Positions 22,556-32,975 of a DNA stretch of 35,000 nt are shown here, in pieces (within the stretch, counting starts at the first letter, position 1; each line of letters begins with the position of its first letter). The DNA is taken from assembly GCF_964340395.1 (NCBI RefSeq), contig NC_135568.1, forward strand, positions 19,595,210-19,630,209. The letters run 5' to 3'. The position numbers were made by a program, and so were the translations under genes. This stretch comes from Glandiceps talaboti. Taxonomy: Eukaryota > Hemichordata > Enteropneusta > Spengelidae. The notes under the pieces are model-generated. The model saw nothing but the letters and a program-made list of their open reading frames with translations, was not told where the DNA came from and did no database searches.

Positions 22556-23958
22556 TGGGTTGTAGTGTAGGTACTCGGAGGTATTTGCAGTGAGTTCCAG
22601 TGTAGATAGTCGGTATTTGCAGTGAGTTCCAGTGTAGATAGTCGGTATTTGCAGTGAGTTCCAGTGTAGATAGTCGGTATTTGCAGTGAGTTCCAGTGTG
22701 GGTACTTGGGGGATATTTGCAGTGAGTTCTAGTGTGGGTACTTGGGGGATATTTGCAGTGAGTTCTAGTGTGGGTACTTGGGGGATATTTGCAGTGAGTT
22801 CTAGTGTGGGTACTTGGGGGATATTTGCAGTGAGTTCTAGTGTGGGTACTTGGGGGATATTTGCAGTGAGTTCCAGTGTGGGTACTTGGGGGATATTTGT
22901 AATGAGTTCCAGTGTGGGTACTTGGGGGATATTTGTAATGAGTTCCAGTGTGGGTACTTGGGGGATATTTGCAGTGAGTTCCAGTGTGGGTACTTGGGGG
23001 ATATTTGTAATGAGTTCCAGTGTGGGTACTTGGGGGATATTTGCAGTGAGTTCCAGTGTGGGTACTTGGGGGGGGGGGGGGGGGGTTGCAGTGAGTTCCA
23101 ATTTGGGTACTTTGTAATATATGCAGTGAGTTCCAGTGTGGGTACTCAGGGGTATTTGCAGCGAGTTTCAGTGTGGATACTCGGTAATATTTGCATTGAG
23201 TTCCAGTGTGTGGGTACTCGGGGTATTTGCAGTGAGTTCCAGTGTGTGGGTACTCAGGGTATTTGCAGTGAGTTCCAGTGTGTGGGTACTCAGGGATATT
23301 TGCAGTGAGTTCTAGTGTGGGTACTCAGGGGTATTTGCAGTGAGTTCTAGTGTGTGGGTACTCAGGGGTATTTGCAGTGAGTTCCAGTGTGTGGGTACTC
23401 AGGGGTATTTGCAGTGAGTTCCAGTGTGTGGGTACTCAGGGGGTATTTGCAGTGAGTTCCAGTGTGGGTACTCAGGGTGTTTACAGTGAGTTCCAGTGTG
23501 GGTACTCAGGGGTATTTGCAGTGAGTTCTAGTGTGTGGGTACTCAGGGGGTATTTGCAGTGAGTTCTAGTGTGGGTACTTGGGGGATATTTGCAGTGAGT
23601 TCCAGTGTGTGGGTACTCAGGGGGTATTTGCAGTGAGTTCTAGTGTGTGGGTACTCAGGGGGTATTTGCAGTGAGTTCCAGTGTGTGGGTACTCAGGGGT
23701 ATTTGCAGTGAGTTCCAGTGTGTGGGTACTCAGGGGTATTTGCAGTGAGTTCCAGTGTGTGGGTACTCAGGGGTATTTGCAGTGAGTTCTAGTGTGGGTA
23801 CTTGGGGGATATTTGCAGTGAGTTCCAGTGTGGGTACTTGGGGGATATTTGTAATGAGTTCCAGTGTGGGTACTTGGGGGGTATTTGTAATGAGTTCCAG
23901 TGTGGGTACTTGGGGGGTATTTGTAGTGAGTTCCAGTGTGTAGGTTGTCGGGGATAGT
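22556..23958. repeat. 36-38-bp G-rich minisatellite, about 38 copies
   Basis: The unit is GTGAGTTCCAGTGTGGGTAC followed by TTGGGGGATATTTGCA. A first block (22690-23070) is homogeneous at 36 bp. Later units carry GTGTGTGGGTACTCAGGGG and vary between about 34 and 39 bp. The 36-bp part is open on both strands (a 12-residue repeat such as NIPQVPTLELTA on the minus strand), a consequence of unit length. An 18-base G-run at 23068-23085 interrupts one unit. Confidence 0.95.
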
Positions 23959-24941
23959 TGCAACTTGCCTATCATGGAGTTGTCATATTATTATCAATAA
24001 TGGTCATGAATTCAAATAATCATGTTGCCAGCCAATACATAATTATGCATGTAATAATTATATACTCTAAAGTGTTTCTCATTGTATGAGATGCAAATGA
24101 ACATTTCATTTTGTCAGTAGTCAATTTATATATGTGTAGTATGGATTGGCGTCAAGCTGTCATAGCTACATAAAACGATTGTGAACTTAGAGGGCGCTCT
24201 TCATAATGGAAAGCCAAGACATGCAGTAATTTTCATGACTATAACAGTACTTCCCTTCTGTTTGAATACTTTACACTCTGAAAAATTGATGATCATTCTT
24301 GTATGATTTATATTTCATTTGTCAAGTAGTAGCCGTGTGTTGTTTTTTAATTTCTATTAATGTGTGCGTTTGTTATGGAAGAACTTCGAAAATGTTATAG
24401 TGTTTTAAAACAAATCAACGTTTTTATATCTAGGTATTTCTGATGTTTTGAAGAAATACTAGTGAATAATGTGAACAACCTTGTAGTTGGAATGAATGAA
24501 ATATATTAAAATAGGCATATGTGTACATGTAGGTGTAACTTACATGTACATAGTACAAATTAAAAGAGTTTCAACTCTTTTGGCAATTTTGTGAAAATAT
24601 AAGACATGTATGTGTCTAGTATAAAAAATTAGCACATGAGTGTTAGATTAATGTATAAATTTATAAAGTTGTTTGATTAAAAATAGTGACTTATTTGTGC
24701 CACATGCACATAGAATATGCCATGTACTGGTTACAGGAAAGGTAAAAGATTTCCTGGTTTGGCCACTAGGAGTGCTATTCACAAGCCGTTTGGAGGCAGG
24801 AAGTGAGGGCCAGATTAGTATAGAGTATTGTAATTTGTAGCATAAAGACAGCAGACAATAAATTTAACCACCTCCATGTTGTTCCTACAATACTATTTTA
24901 GTAGTGACTACCAGTAATCAAAAAATTCCTAACTACAACTG
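23959..24941. other. Unique AT-rich spacer, no gene seen
   Basis: No open frame of note. Two CTCF-like words are present, TAGAGGGCGCT at 24188-24198 and CCACTAGGAGTGCT at 24763-24776. AATAAA near 24858 may be chance. Confidence 0.5.
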
Positions 24942-25696
24942 TAATACTCTGTTATGTACATTCAGAGTTCTTTCACACACATTTCATTCACTGCTTCATG
25001 CAACCAATACTATAATACTGTTATGTACATTCAGAGTTCTTTCACACACATTTCATTCATTACTTCATGCAACCAATACTATAATACTGTTATGTACATT
25101 CAGAGTTCTTTCACACACATTTCATTCATTACTTCATGCAACCAATACTATAATACTGTTATGTACATTCAGAGTTCTTTCACACATATTTCATTCATTA
25201 CTTCATGCAACCAATACTATAATACTGTTATGTACATTCAGAGTTCTTTCACACACATTTCATTCACTGCTTCATGCAACCAATACTATAATACTGTTAT
25301 GTACATTCAGAGTTCTTTCACACACATTTCATTCATTACTTCATGCAACCAATACTATAATACTGTTATGTACATTCAGAGTTCTTTCACACACATTTCA
25401 TTCATTACTTCATGCAACCAATACTATAATACTGTTATGTACATTCAGAGTTCTTTCACACACATTTCATTCATTACTTCATGCAACCAATACTATAATA
25501 CTGTTATGTACATTCAGAGTTCTTTCACACACATTTCATTCACTGCTTCATGCAACCAATACTATAATACTGTTATGTACATTCAGAGTTCTTTCACACA
25601 CATTTCATTCATTACTTCATGCAACCAATACTATAATACTGTTATGTACATTCAGAGTTCTTTCACACACATTTCATTCATTGCTTCATGCAACCA
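24942..25696. repeat. 69-bp minisatellite, eleven copies, with four-unit (276-bp) order
   Basis: The unit contains TTATGTACATTCAGAGTTC, TTTCACACACATTTCATTCA and TTCATGCAACCAATACTATA. The period is exactly 69 bp, so two plus-strand frames stay open for 250-290 codons; one repeats a 23-residue peptide (TIILLCTFRVLSHTFHSLL...). Copies 1, 5 and 9 carry CACTGC (24989, 25265 and 25541), where the copies between carry CATTAC. The array therefore grew by copying a four-unit, 276-bp block. Confidence 0.95.
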
Positions 25697-25890
25697 GTGG
25701 CCAATACACAAATTATAGCCCTCACATTGCCAAATCTGGTGTGCCCTCTTGTGGTGATTACCTGAGAAGTGCCTGAAATATACTAGTAGCATTTTCATCC
25801 AAAGTTAAAGTTGTCCATGACATTTTTATTTATGTTAATTAAAGTAAAACCCTGCATCAGTTGTTAAACATCAGACTTGACTTCACTTAC
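25697..25890. other. Short spacer between the array and the minus-strand exon
   Basis: It contains a CTCF-like site on the minus strand (CCACAAGAGGGC, 25743-25754) and, next to the exon, the intronic side of its donor. No other feature is seen. Confidence 0.5.
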
Positions 25891-25963
25891 CATCAAGATG
25901 GCAATGCACTTGTCTTCAGGCCGCTTGACCTCGACAGTGACTTTTTGCAAAATTATGGAGAGC
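25891..25963 (-). CDS. Internal 73-nt coding exon, minus strand, gene not recognised
   Basis: Read on the minus strand, the exon is bounded by a good acceptor (GTTGTTGCTTTCAG) and a near-perfect donor (ATG then GTAAGTG). Only one of the three frames is open across it; it starts with the third base of a codon and ends in phase 0. That frame reads LSIILQK followed by TVEVKRPEDKCIAILM, a composition typical of a folded protein (alternating hydrophobic and charged residues) and unlike the low-complexity array frames. I do not recognise the family. Neighbouring exons were not found: the next stretches on both sides are tandem arrays, so its introns probably contain them. Confidence 0.6.
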
Positions 25964-26080
25964 CTGAAAGCAACAACTTAGAGGTATTACCATTTACTCC
26001 ATATTTTGTTCCTAACTTTTAGTAAAAGCTGAAGAAGAAATTGTTTCCTTGTATTATAAAAGCTCTGAAAATGTTCAAAT
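25964..26080. other. Spacer upstream of the minus-strand exon
   Basis: It contains the polypyrimidine tract and acceptor for the exon on the minus strand. A plus-strand acceptor-like CTAACTTTTAG at about 26022 leads into a short frame that I rejected. Confidence 0.4.
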
Positions 26081-27262
26081 ATGAACATGAATGTAATGCT
26101 GTATAAATGTAATGTTATGTGAATTTACTGTTATATGAACGTAATGCTGTGTAAATGTAATGTTATGTGAATTTACTGTTATATGAACGTAATGCTGTGT
26201 AAATGTAATGTTATGTGAATTTACTGTTACATGAATGTAATGCTGTGTAAATGTAATGGTATGTAAATGTACTGTTACATGAACGTAATGCTGTGTAAAT
26301 GTAATGTTATGTGAATTTACTGTTATATAAATGTAATGCTGTGTAAATGTAATGTTATGTGAATTTACTGTTATATAAATGTAATGCTATGTGAATGTAA
26401 TGGTATGTGAATGTTGTTATGTGAATGTAATGCTATGTGGATATTATAATGGTACATATGTGAATGTAATGCCATATGTTATAGTGTCATATGCTATGTG
26501 AATTTACTGTTGTGAATGTAGTGTTATGTGAATGTAATGCTATGTGAATGTAATGTAGTGTTATGTGAATATAATGTGTGAATGTAATTTATGTGAATGT
26601 AATGCTGTGAATATAATGTTATGTGAATGTAATGCTATGTGAATAGTGGTATGTGAATGTAATGCTGTGTGAGTGAATGTAATGTTATGTGAATGTGATG
26701 GTACATTTGTATGTGAATGTAGTACCATATGTTATAGTGTAATGCTACATGTAAATGTACATTGTATGCTATGTGGATAATGCTATGTGAATGTATTGTG
26801 TCAATGTAATGTTTTGTGAATAATGTTATGAGAATGTTATGCTATGTGAATGTAGTGTTGTGTTAATGAATGTAATGCTACATGAATATAATGTTATGTG
26901 AATGTAATGCTACATGTTAATGTATGCTGTGTAAATGTAATGTTATGTGAATGTAATGTTATGTGAATGTAATGCCATATGTTTATAGTGTTATGTTATA
27001 TGAATGTATGCTATGTGAATGTAATGCTGTGAATACATGTGAATGTAATTCTGTGAATGTGATACATTTGTTTGTGAATGTAATGCCATATGTCATAGTA
27101 TAATGCTGTGTGAATGTAATGTGTGAATGTAATGTTGTTATGTGAATGTAATGATGAGTGCAATGCCATGTTATAGTATATTGTTGTGTGAATGTAATGT
27201 TATATGTTATAGTGTAATGCTGTGTGAGTAATTCTATGTGAATGTACTGCTGTGTGAATGTG
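26081..27262. repeat. Degenerate 16-bp (48-bp) repeat
   Basis: Variants of ATGTGAATGTAATGCT repeat throughout. Near 26105-26380 a 48-bp period is clear (AAATGTAATGTTATGTG at 26105 and 26153), made of three related 16-mers. From about 26400 the phase is lost through many indels. It is an old or rapidly rearranging array; short minus-strand frames over it are not genes. Confidence 0.85.
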
Positions 27263-27265
27263 ACA

Positions 27266-27382
27266 AGTGAAGGTAAGTTTGAAATAATTATAAATGACAT
27301 CAAGTTTGAAATAATTATAAATGACAAGTTTGAAACAATTGTAAGTGAAGTTAAGTTTGAAATAATTGTAAATAACAAGTCT
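27266..27382. repeat. Four-copy 25-30-bp repeat
   Basis: AAGTTTGAAATAATTATAAA and variants recur four times with spacings of about 25-30 bp. The plus-strand frame through it reads KFEIIIND, KFEIIIND, KFETIVSEV, KFEIIVNN. The segment directly continues the degenerate 16-bp repeat; I regard the frame as incidental. Confidence 0.75.
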
Positions 27383-27504
27383 GCTGACAGATTGATGGAA
27401 GTGATAGCATATAGTATTAGTAAATGAAGCATGTTTGCTGTCATCCTGTAAAAAATACATATACAGTACATTGCTTGAAAGTCTACATACTAATAAGATT
27501 AAGT

Positions 27505-28506
27505 AGATACCCATGGTAACATGGGTTACACTATACAGATACCCATGGCAACATGGGTTACACTAGAGATACCCATGGCAACATGGGTTACACTATACAG
27601 ATACCCATGGCAACATGGGTTACACTATAGATACCCATGGCAACATGGGTTACACTATACAGATACCCATGGCAACATGGGTTACACTATAGATACCCAT
27701 GGCAACATGGGTTACACTGTACAGATACCCATGGCAACATGGGTTACACTGTACAGATACCCATGGCAACATGGGTTACACTGTACAGATACCCATGGCA
27801 ACATGGGTTACACTATAGATACCCATGGCAACATGGGTTACACTATAGATACCCATGGCAACATGGGTTACACTATACAGAGGCCCATGGCAACATGGGT
27901 TACACTATACACAGACACGTGGCAACATGGGTTATACTATACAGAGACACATGGCAACACCCATGGCAACATGGGTTACACTGTATAGATACCCATGGCA
28001 ACACGGGTTACACTATACAGAGACTCATGGCAACATGGGTTACACTATAGATACCCATGGCAACATGGGTTACACTGTACAGATACCCATGGCAACATGG
28101 GTTACACTGTACAGATACCCATGGCAACATGGGTTACACTGTACAGATACCCATGGCAACATGGGTTACACTATAGATACCCATGGCAACATGGGTTACA
28201 CTATAGATACCCATGGCAACATGGGTTACACTATACAGAGGCCCATGGCAACATGGGTTACACTATACAGAGACACGTGGCAACATGGGTTATACTATAC
28301 AGAGACACATGGCAACACCCATGGCAACATGGGTTACACTGTACAGATACCCATGGCAACATGGGTTACACTATACAGATACCCATGGCAACATGGGTTA
28401 CACTATACAGATACCCATGGCAACATGGGTTACACTATACAGAGACACATGGCAACATGGGTTACACTATACAGAGGCCCAAGGCAACACGCATTATACT
28501 ATACAG
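27505..28506. repeat. 30/32-bp hairpin minisatellite, about 32 copies, with a 358-bp block duplication
   Basis: The unit is AGATACCCATGGCAACATGG followed by GTTACACTAT(AC). The core ACCCATG-GCAA-CATGGGT is a perfect 7-bp inverted repeat around GCAA. Variant units (AGGCCCATGG, AGACACGTGG, GACACATGGCAACACCC) come in the same order twice: 27671-27990 recurs at 28029-28348, offset 358 bp, with visible differences at 27912/28270 and one more near the end. Frames here (112-228 codons) cross unit-length changes and are by-products. Confidence 0.95.
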
Positions 28507-28559
28507 AGACTGCAATGGATTATATGTACCCAGGGAGTTGAGGAAGTATAAAGGACAGT

Positions 28560-28670
28560 TATGCCACTATAGATCTGTGCCAGCTGGGGTAATCGTTGTA
28601 TTAAAAGCACTTTGAACACAGTCACAGTATGGGAAAGCGCTGTGTAAAAACTAACATTATTAGCATTACT
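28560..28670 (+). mobile_element. Possible retroposon tail (AAGCGCT-type)
   Basis: The segment GTGCCAGCTGGGGTAATCGT, then TTAAAAGCACTTTGAACAC, then GGGAAAGCGCTGTGTAAAA and an ATTATTAGCATTAC tail resembles a widespread animal interspersed-repeat end, in which an AAGCGCT...TATAAA motif is followed by ATT repeats. The likeness is from memory of the pattern only. No coding sequence is attached. Confidence 0.35.
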
Positions 28671-30425
28671 AACATGTTCCTAGTCATGAAACATAAATAT
28701 GTAGCAATAGATTTTGTGAAACATAGTAACTGATAACTTCATATTATATCAGATTGTATGAAAGAAAACATACAATTGTCATTAAGTTTAGCAGACACCA
28801 TGGTAACATACAATACTCATAGTTATTTCCATGTCAGTATGTTAATGTGTATTATACAAAAATCTATCTTTACAAAGCATCTTATTCAACAAGTATGCTG
28901 AAATGTATTCAGCAAATATATAAAAACATTTTTTTCATAAAATACAAAACCAGGTATTGAATGAGTGATGGCACTCACACAGAGCTACATGTAGGTTCTC
29001 AAGAATAGATAAATTTGAATAATGTGATTCAAAGAATGTATCCGTTGTCATCTAGAAATGTTCACTTTCTTCTATACATGCAAATTAAACAGTGTCTGCA
29101 ATATTTCCACATTGTCAATGTCAAATACTAGAATTTAATTTTAGTTATGACTTTTTAGAAGAGGTCAAATAACATGTATTGTAGTAATCAGTGACTCAGT
29201 TTAAAGAGATGTACCAGAAAGATGAAGTAGACAGAGTGAGGTCAATTCACATAAAATGTAACTGCAGATGAAGGCAAGGGATGGTACACCTGATCCTGTG
29301 TTTTACACAGACTCTTTTATCCTATGCCAGGGGGTAGCAGCATTATCCTGTGTTTTACATGGACTCTTTCATCCTGTGCCAGGGGGGAGCAGCATTATCT
29401 GACATTGAATCCATGCACGTCATTTACTATCAAAACATTAACGGCACATTTTAACCAATCACTTTCTATATTAGAGTGAAAAAGAACCCATTATTGCCAC
29501 AGTTTTGATTGTGAAATGTGGAAATCTATGATGTACAGTGTAGCAGTGAAGTACATTACATGTAAAAATAGTAGAATTGACTTGGATATAAAAGAACCAC
29601 AATAATGTAATATTCCTCGTGATGTGTTCATTTTCAAAGGACATTCACTCACTCACACACACACACACACTCACACATTGATACACACTGATGATTGAAG
29701 ACAATTGACCATCGACAGCAGTTCATTGTGGATTGAAAAGGCCATGCTAATTGAGTGATGGACTAATCAAGATTGAACACCAATAATTGCACTGTGATCC
29801 AATGGATTGACAAGAGATAGATGGAGGATTCAATGGTTTTTTAACATTCCAACATCGGTACACAGTGGATTGCTAGCTAGTTACAACAGTTTGTGTATTT
29901 GTGATTACCAGCTAAGGCTAAGTAAATACTACTATTGTAGTACATAAGCTGAGGGAGGTCAAGATCATCTTATGCTCTACATTTGTGTATATGGACTATT
30001 GTTATACAGTGATCTTGTAACGTATGTGTTATTTATTGATCACTGTGCGTGTAATATTGTGGAAAACTAACCCAAAGAAGTTTACTGAAAGAGCTGTGAT
30101 TGTTCAGTCTTTTTCTATGGTGTTCTAGGTCTAACTGTAAATTTATGTACTCTTTACGTGGATGTGTAATTTTATGAAATGATGGAGCTCTGTATGTACA
30201 ATGTATCAGATGTTACAATGTACCGGTAGTCATACACATCTCAAGTACATGTATGGGGATATAATATGTGTATATATGTCTGCAAGCATTGTGCTTGCCT
30301 TACAGTTGGCTGTTATATTATCTAAAATATCAGGTCAGGTGTAATTGATATACATTTTTTTATTAGCCTCTATTCCATGATGTGTATATTTGTGGAATTT
30401 CATAATGTTAACATACATTGTTACA
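28671..30425. other. Long unique AT-rich spacer, no gene seen
   Basis: No convincing exon on either strand. A diverged two-copy 52-bp repeat lies at 29293-29396, and a short AC-rich tract at 29650-29675. Several TACATGTA words occur. It could be intron or untranslated sequence; nothing decides it. Confidence 0.5.
29293..29396. repeat. Two-copy 52-bp tandem repeat
   Basis: ATCCTGTGTTTTACA starts at 29293 and 29345. Both copies continue through GACTCTTT(T/C)ATCCT and end GCAGCATT, with about five differences. Confidence 0.85.
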
Positions 30426-31583
30426 ATAGTTTGTGTCCAAATTGTCATTGTTTCTTTTAGTGTAGACTCCAATACATCGTTTGTGTCCAAATAGTCGTTG
30501 TCTATTCTTGTGTAGACTCCAATACATAGTTTGTGTCCATATTGTTGTCTATTCTAGTGTAGACTCCAATACATAGTTTGTGTCCATATTGTTGTCTATT
30601 CTAGTGTAGACTCCAATACATCATTTGTATCCATATTGTAGCTGTCTATTCTAGTGTAGACTCCAATACATAGTTTGTATCCATATTGTAGCTGTCTATT
30701 CTAGTGTAGACTCCAATACATAGTTTGTGTCCATATTGTTGTCTATTCTAGTGTAGACTCCAATATATAGTTTGTGTCCATATTGTTGGTCTATTCTAGT
30801 GTAGACTCCAATACATAGTTTGTGTCCATATTGTAGCTGTCTATTCTAGTGTAGATTCCAATACATAGTTTGTATCCATATTGTAGCTGTCTATTCTAGT
30901 GTAGACTCCAATACATAGTTTGTGTCCATATTGTAGCTGTCTATTCTAGTGTAGACTCCAATACATAGTTTGTGTCCATATTGTAGCTGTCTATTCTAGT
31001 GTAGACTCCAATACATAGTTTGTGTCCATATTGTTGGTCTATTCTAGTGTAGACTCCAATACATAGTTTGTATCCATATTGTAGCTGTCTATTCTAGTGT
31101 AGACTCCAATACATAGTTTGTGTCCATATTGTAGCTGTCTATTCTAGTGTAGACTCCAATACATAGTTTGTGTCCATATTGTTGGTCTATTCTAGTGTAG
31201 ACTCCAATACATAGTTTGTGTCCATATTGTTGGTCTATTCTAGTGTAGACTCCAATACATAGTTTGTGTCCATATTGCTGGTCTATTCTAGTGTAGACTC
31301 CAATACATAGTTTGTATCCATATTGTTGGTCTATTCTAGTGTAGACTCCAATACATAGTTTGTATCCATATTGTTGGTCTATTCTAGTGTAGACTCCAAT
31401 ACATAGTTTGTATCCATATTGTAGCTGTCTATTCTAGTGTAGACTCCAATACATAGTTTGTATCCATATTGTAGCTGTCTATTCTATTGTAGACTCTAGT
31501 ACATAGTTTGTGTCCATATTGTAGCTGTCTATTCTAGTGTAGACTCCAATACATAGTTTGTATCCGTATTGTAGCTGTCTATA
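30426..31583. repeat. 47-50-bp minisatellite, about 23 copies
   Basis: The unit is TAGTTTGTGTCCATATTGTA, GCTGTCTATTCTAGTGTAGA, CTCCAATACA. Two length classes differ by GTAGCTG versus GTTG or GTTGG, and two sequence classes by TGTGTCC versus TGTATCC. The classes are interspersed rather than segregated. The array ends within a unit at CTGTCTAT (about 31582), directly abutting the next array. Confidence 0.95.
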
Positions 31584-32224
31584 GCAAGTGATGATGTTTA
31601 CAATGTTATGTAGCCGATCAGGTGATAACAAGTGATGATGTTTACAGTGTTATGTAGCCAATCAGGTGATAGCAAGTGATGATGTTTACAATGTTATGTA
31701 GCCAATCAGGTGATAGCAAGTGATGATGTTTATAATGTTATGTAGCCAATCAGGTGATAGCAAGTGATGATGTTCACATTGTTATGTAGCCAATCAGGTG
31801 ATAGCAAGTGATGATGTTCACAATGTTATGTAGCCAATCAGGTGATAGCAAGTGATGATGTTTACAATGTTATGTAGCCAATCAGGTGATAGCAAGTGAT
31901 GACGTTTACAATGTTATGTAGCCAATCAGGTGATAGCAAGTGATGATGTTTACAATGTTATGTAGCCAATCAGGTGATAACAAGTGATGACGTTTACAAT
32001 GGTATGTAGCCAATCAGGTGATAGCAAGTGATGATGTTTACAATGTTATGTAGCCAATCAGGTGATAACAAGTGATGACGTTTACAATGGTATGTAGCCA
32101 ATCAGGTGATAGCAAGTGATGATGTTTACAATGTTATGTAGCCAATCAGGTGATAGCAAGTGATGATGTTTACAATGGTATGTAGCCAATCAGGTGATAG
32201 CAAGTGATGATGTTCACATTGTTA
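31584..32224. repeat. 44-bp minisatellite, fourteen copies, one CCAAT box per unit
   Basis: The unit is TAGCAAGTGATGATGTTTAC, AATGTTATGTAGCCAATCAG, GTGA. The word AGCC(A/G)ATCAG recurs every 44 bp from 31612 to 32184. All but the first copy have AGCCAATCAG, a close match to the NF-Y CCAAT-box consensus. Some units read GATGACGTTT, which adds a CRE half-site. The array starts exactly where the 50-bp array stops. Confidence 0.95.
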
Positions 32225-32975
32225 AAGATCTACATGTACACCTACATAGAATTAGATGTACAAGGAATAAGTTTGGACGCAGTCATTTGCCTTAACAGTA
32301 ACAGTCTGTTAGGCAGTAAGAATACTGAATAGATACTTAGGGTAGCAATTGTGGACAGTTAATGAATCACAAACATATAGTGATCAATATTTCAGATCTT
32401 TGAATCAGAATGTATAGTTGATAAGCAGTGAGTCATAGCACACATGTAATTAAAGCCAAGGTTGTATGTATGTAGTAGAGGCTAGGCTTAGACTACATAT
32501 AGAGTCTACTAATCTGGAATGAATACCCCAAAGGATAGTTGATTGTACATTGTCTATGCACAGACAGTAATCTTAATCAGTGTAGTCATTTCAGTACTGT
32601 AGAGTAACTTGACGTTTGTGTTCATAGTTACATGTTTGTTCTATATTTATTATCGTATACTCTACATACATGTAGCTATAATTTGCATGTCTATATTGAA
32701 CTTAAACTGATGTTGTGTACTACAAAGTCAATGGTAAGAATGATTTCACACTGAATTATTTGATATCCATGTAGAACCTTAACAAATGTTGAAAGAAAAT
32801 ATTAAGCAAGTTGTTTAATTGAACTGACAACTGTGAGATATACATGTATTAGGAAAATATGTGACTTAATAATTGGTGTGGATGTATTAAACCGTGTTTA
32901 GTGTACATACATTTTATAGAGTGATTTCTTGTCATGAATTGATGTTCATCCAGATGCTGTTAGTTTCCCTTGTTA
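32225..32975. other. Unique AT-rich spacer, no gene seen
   Basis: No frame or splice pair stands out. An imperfect inverted repeat (CTTAACAG / CTGTTAGG) lies near 32290-32315, and several TACATGTA words are present. Confidence 0.5.

Noticed and set aside
22526-23975. Frames over the 36-bp array, including a proline-rich 191-residue one on the minus strand
   Set aside because: Twelve-codon unit length explains them. They collapse where units become 34-39 bp, and no signal or flank supports a mucin-like gene.
24904-25776. 290- and 254-codon frames over the 69-bp array
   Set aside because: Two overlapping plus-strand frames are open simultaneously because 69 is 23 codons. There are no splice sites or domain, and synonymous positions are not favoured among variants.
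26004-26085. Plus-strand acceptor-like CTAACTTTTAG followed by a frame with KAEEEIVSLYYKSS
   Set aside because: Ends in a stop after about 20 codons with no polyadenylation signal, and lies next to the better supported minus-strand exon.
27266-27280. Perfect plus-strand donor GAAG|GTAAGT
   Set aside because: Upstream sequence is the degenerate 16-bp repeat and no acceptor or open exon precedes it. Chance match.
27521-28615. Frames of 112-228 codons over the hairpin array
   Set aside because: Three overlapping plus frames are open through a stop-free unit whose length changes cycle the frame. The peptide changes reading every few units.
1-32224. CRISPR-array interpretation of short regular repeats
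   Set aside because: Units are contiguous with no unique spacers, no cas genes are present, and the DNA has animal features.
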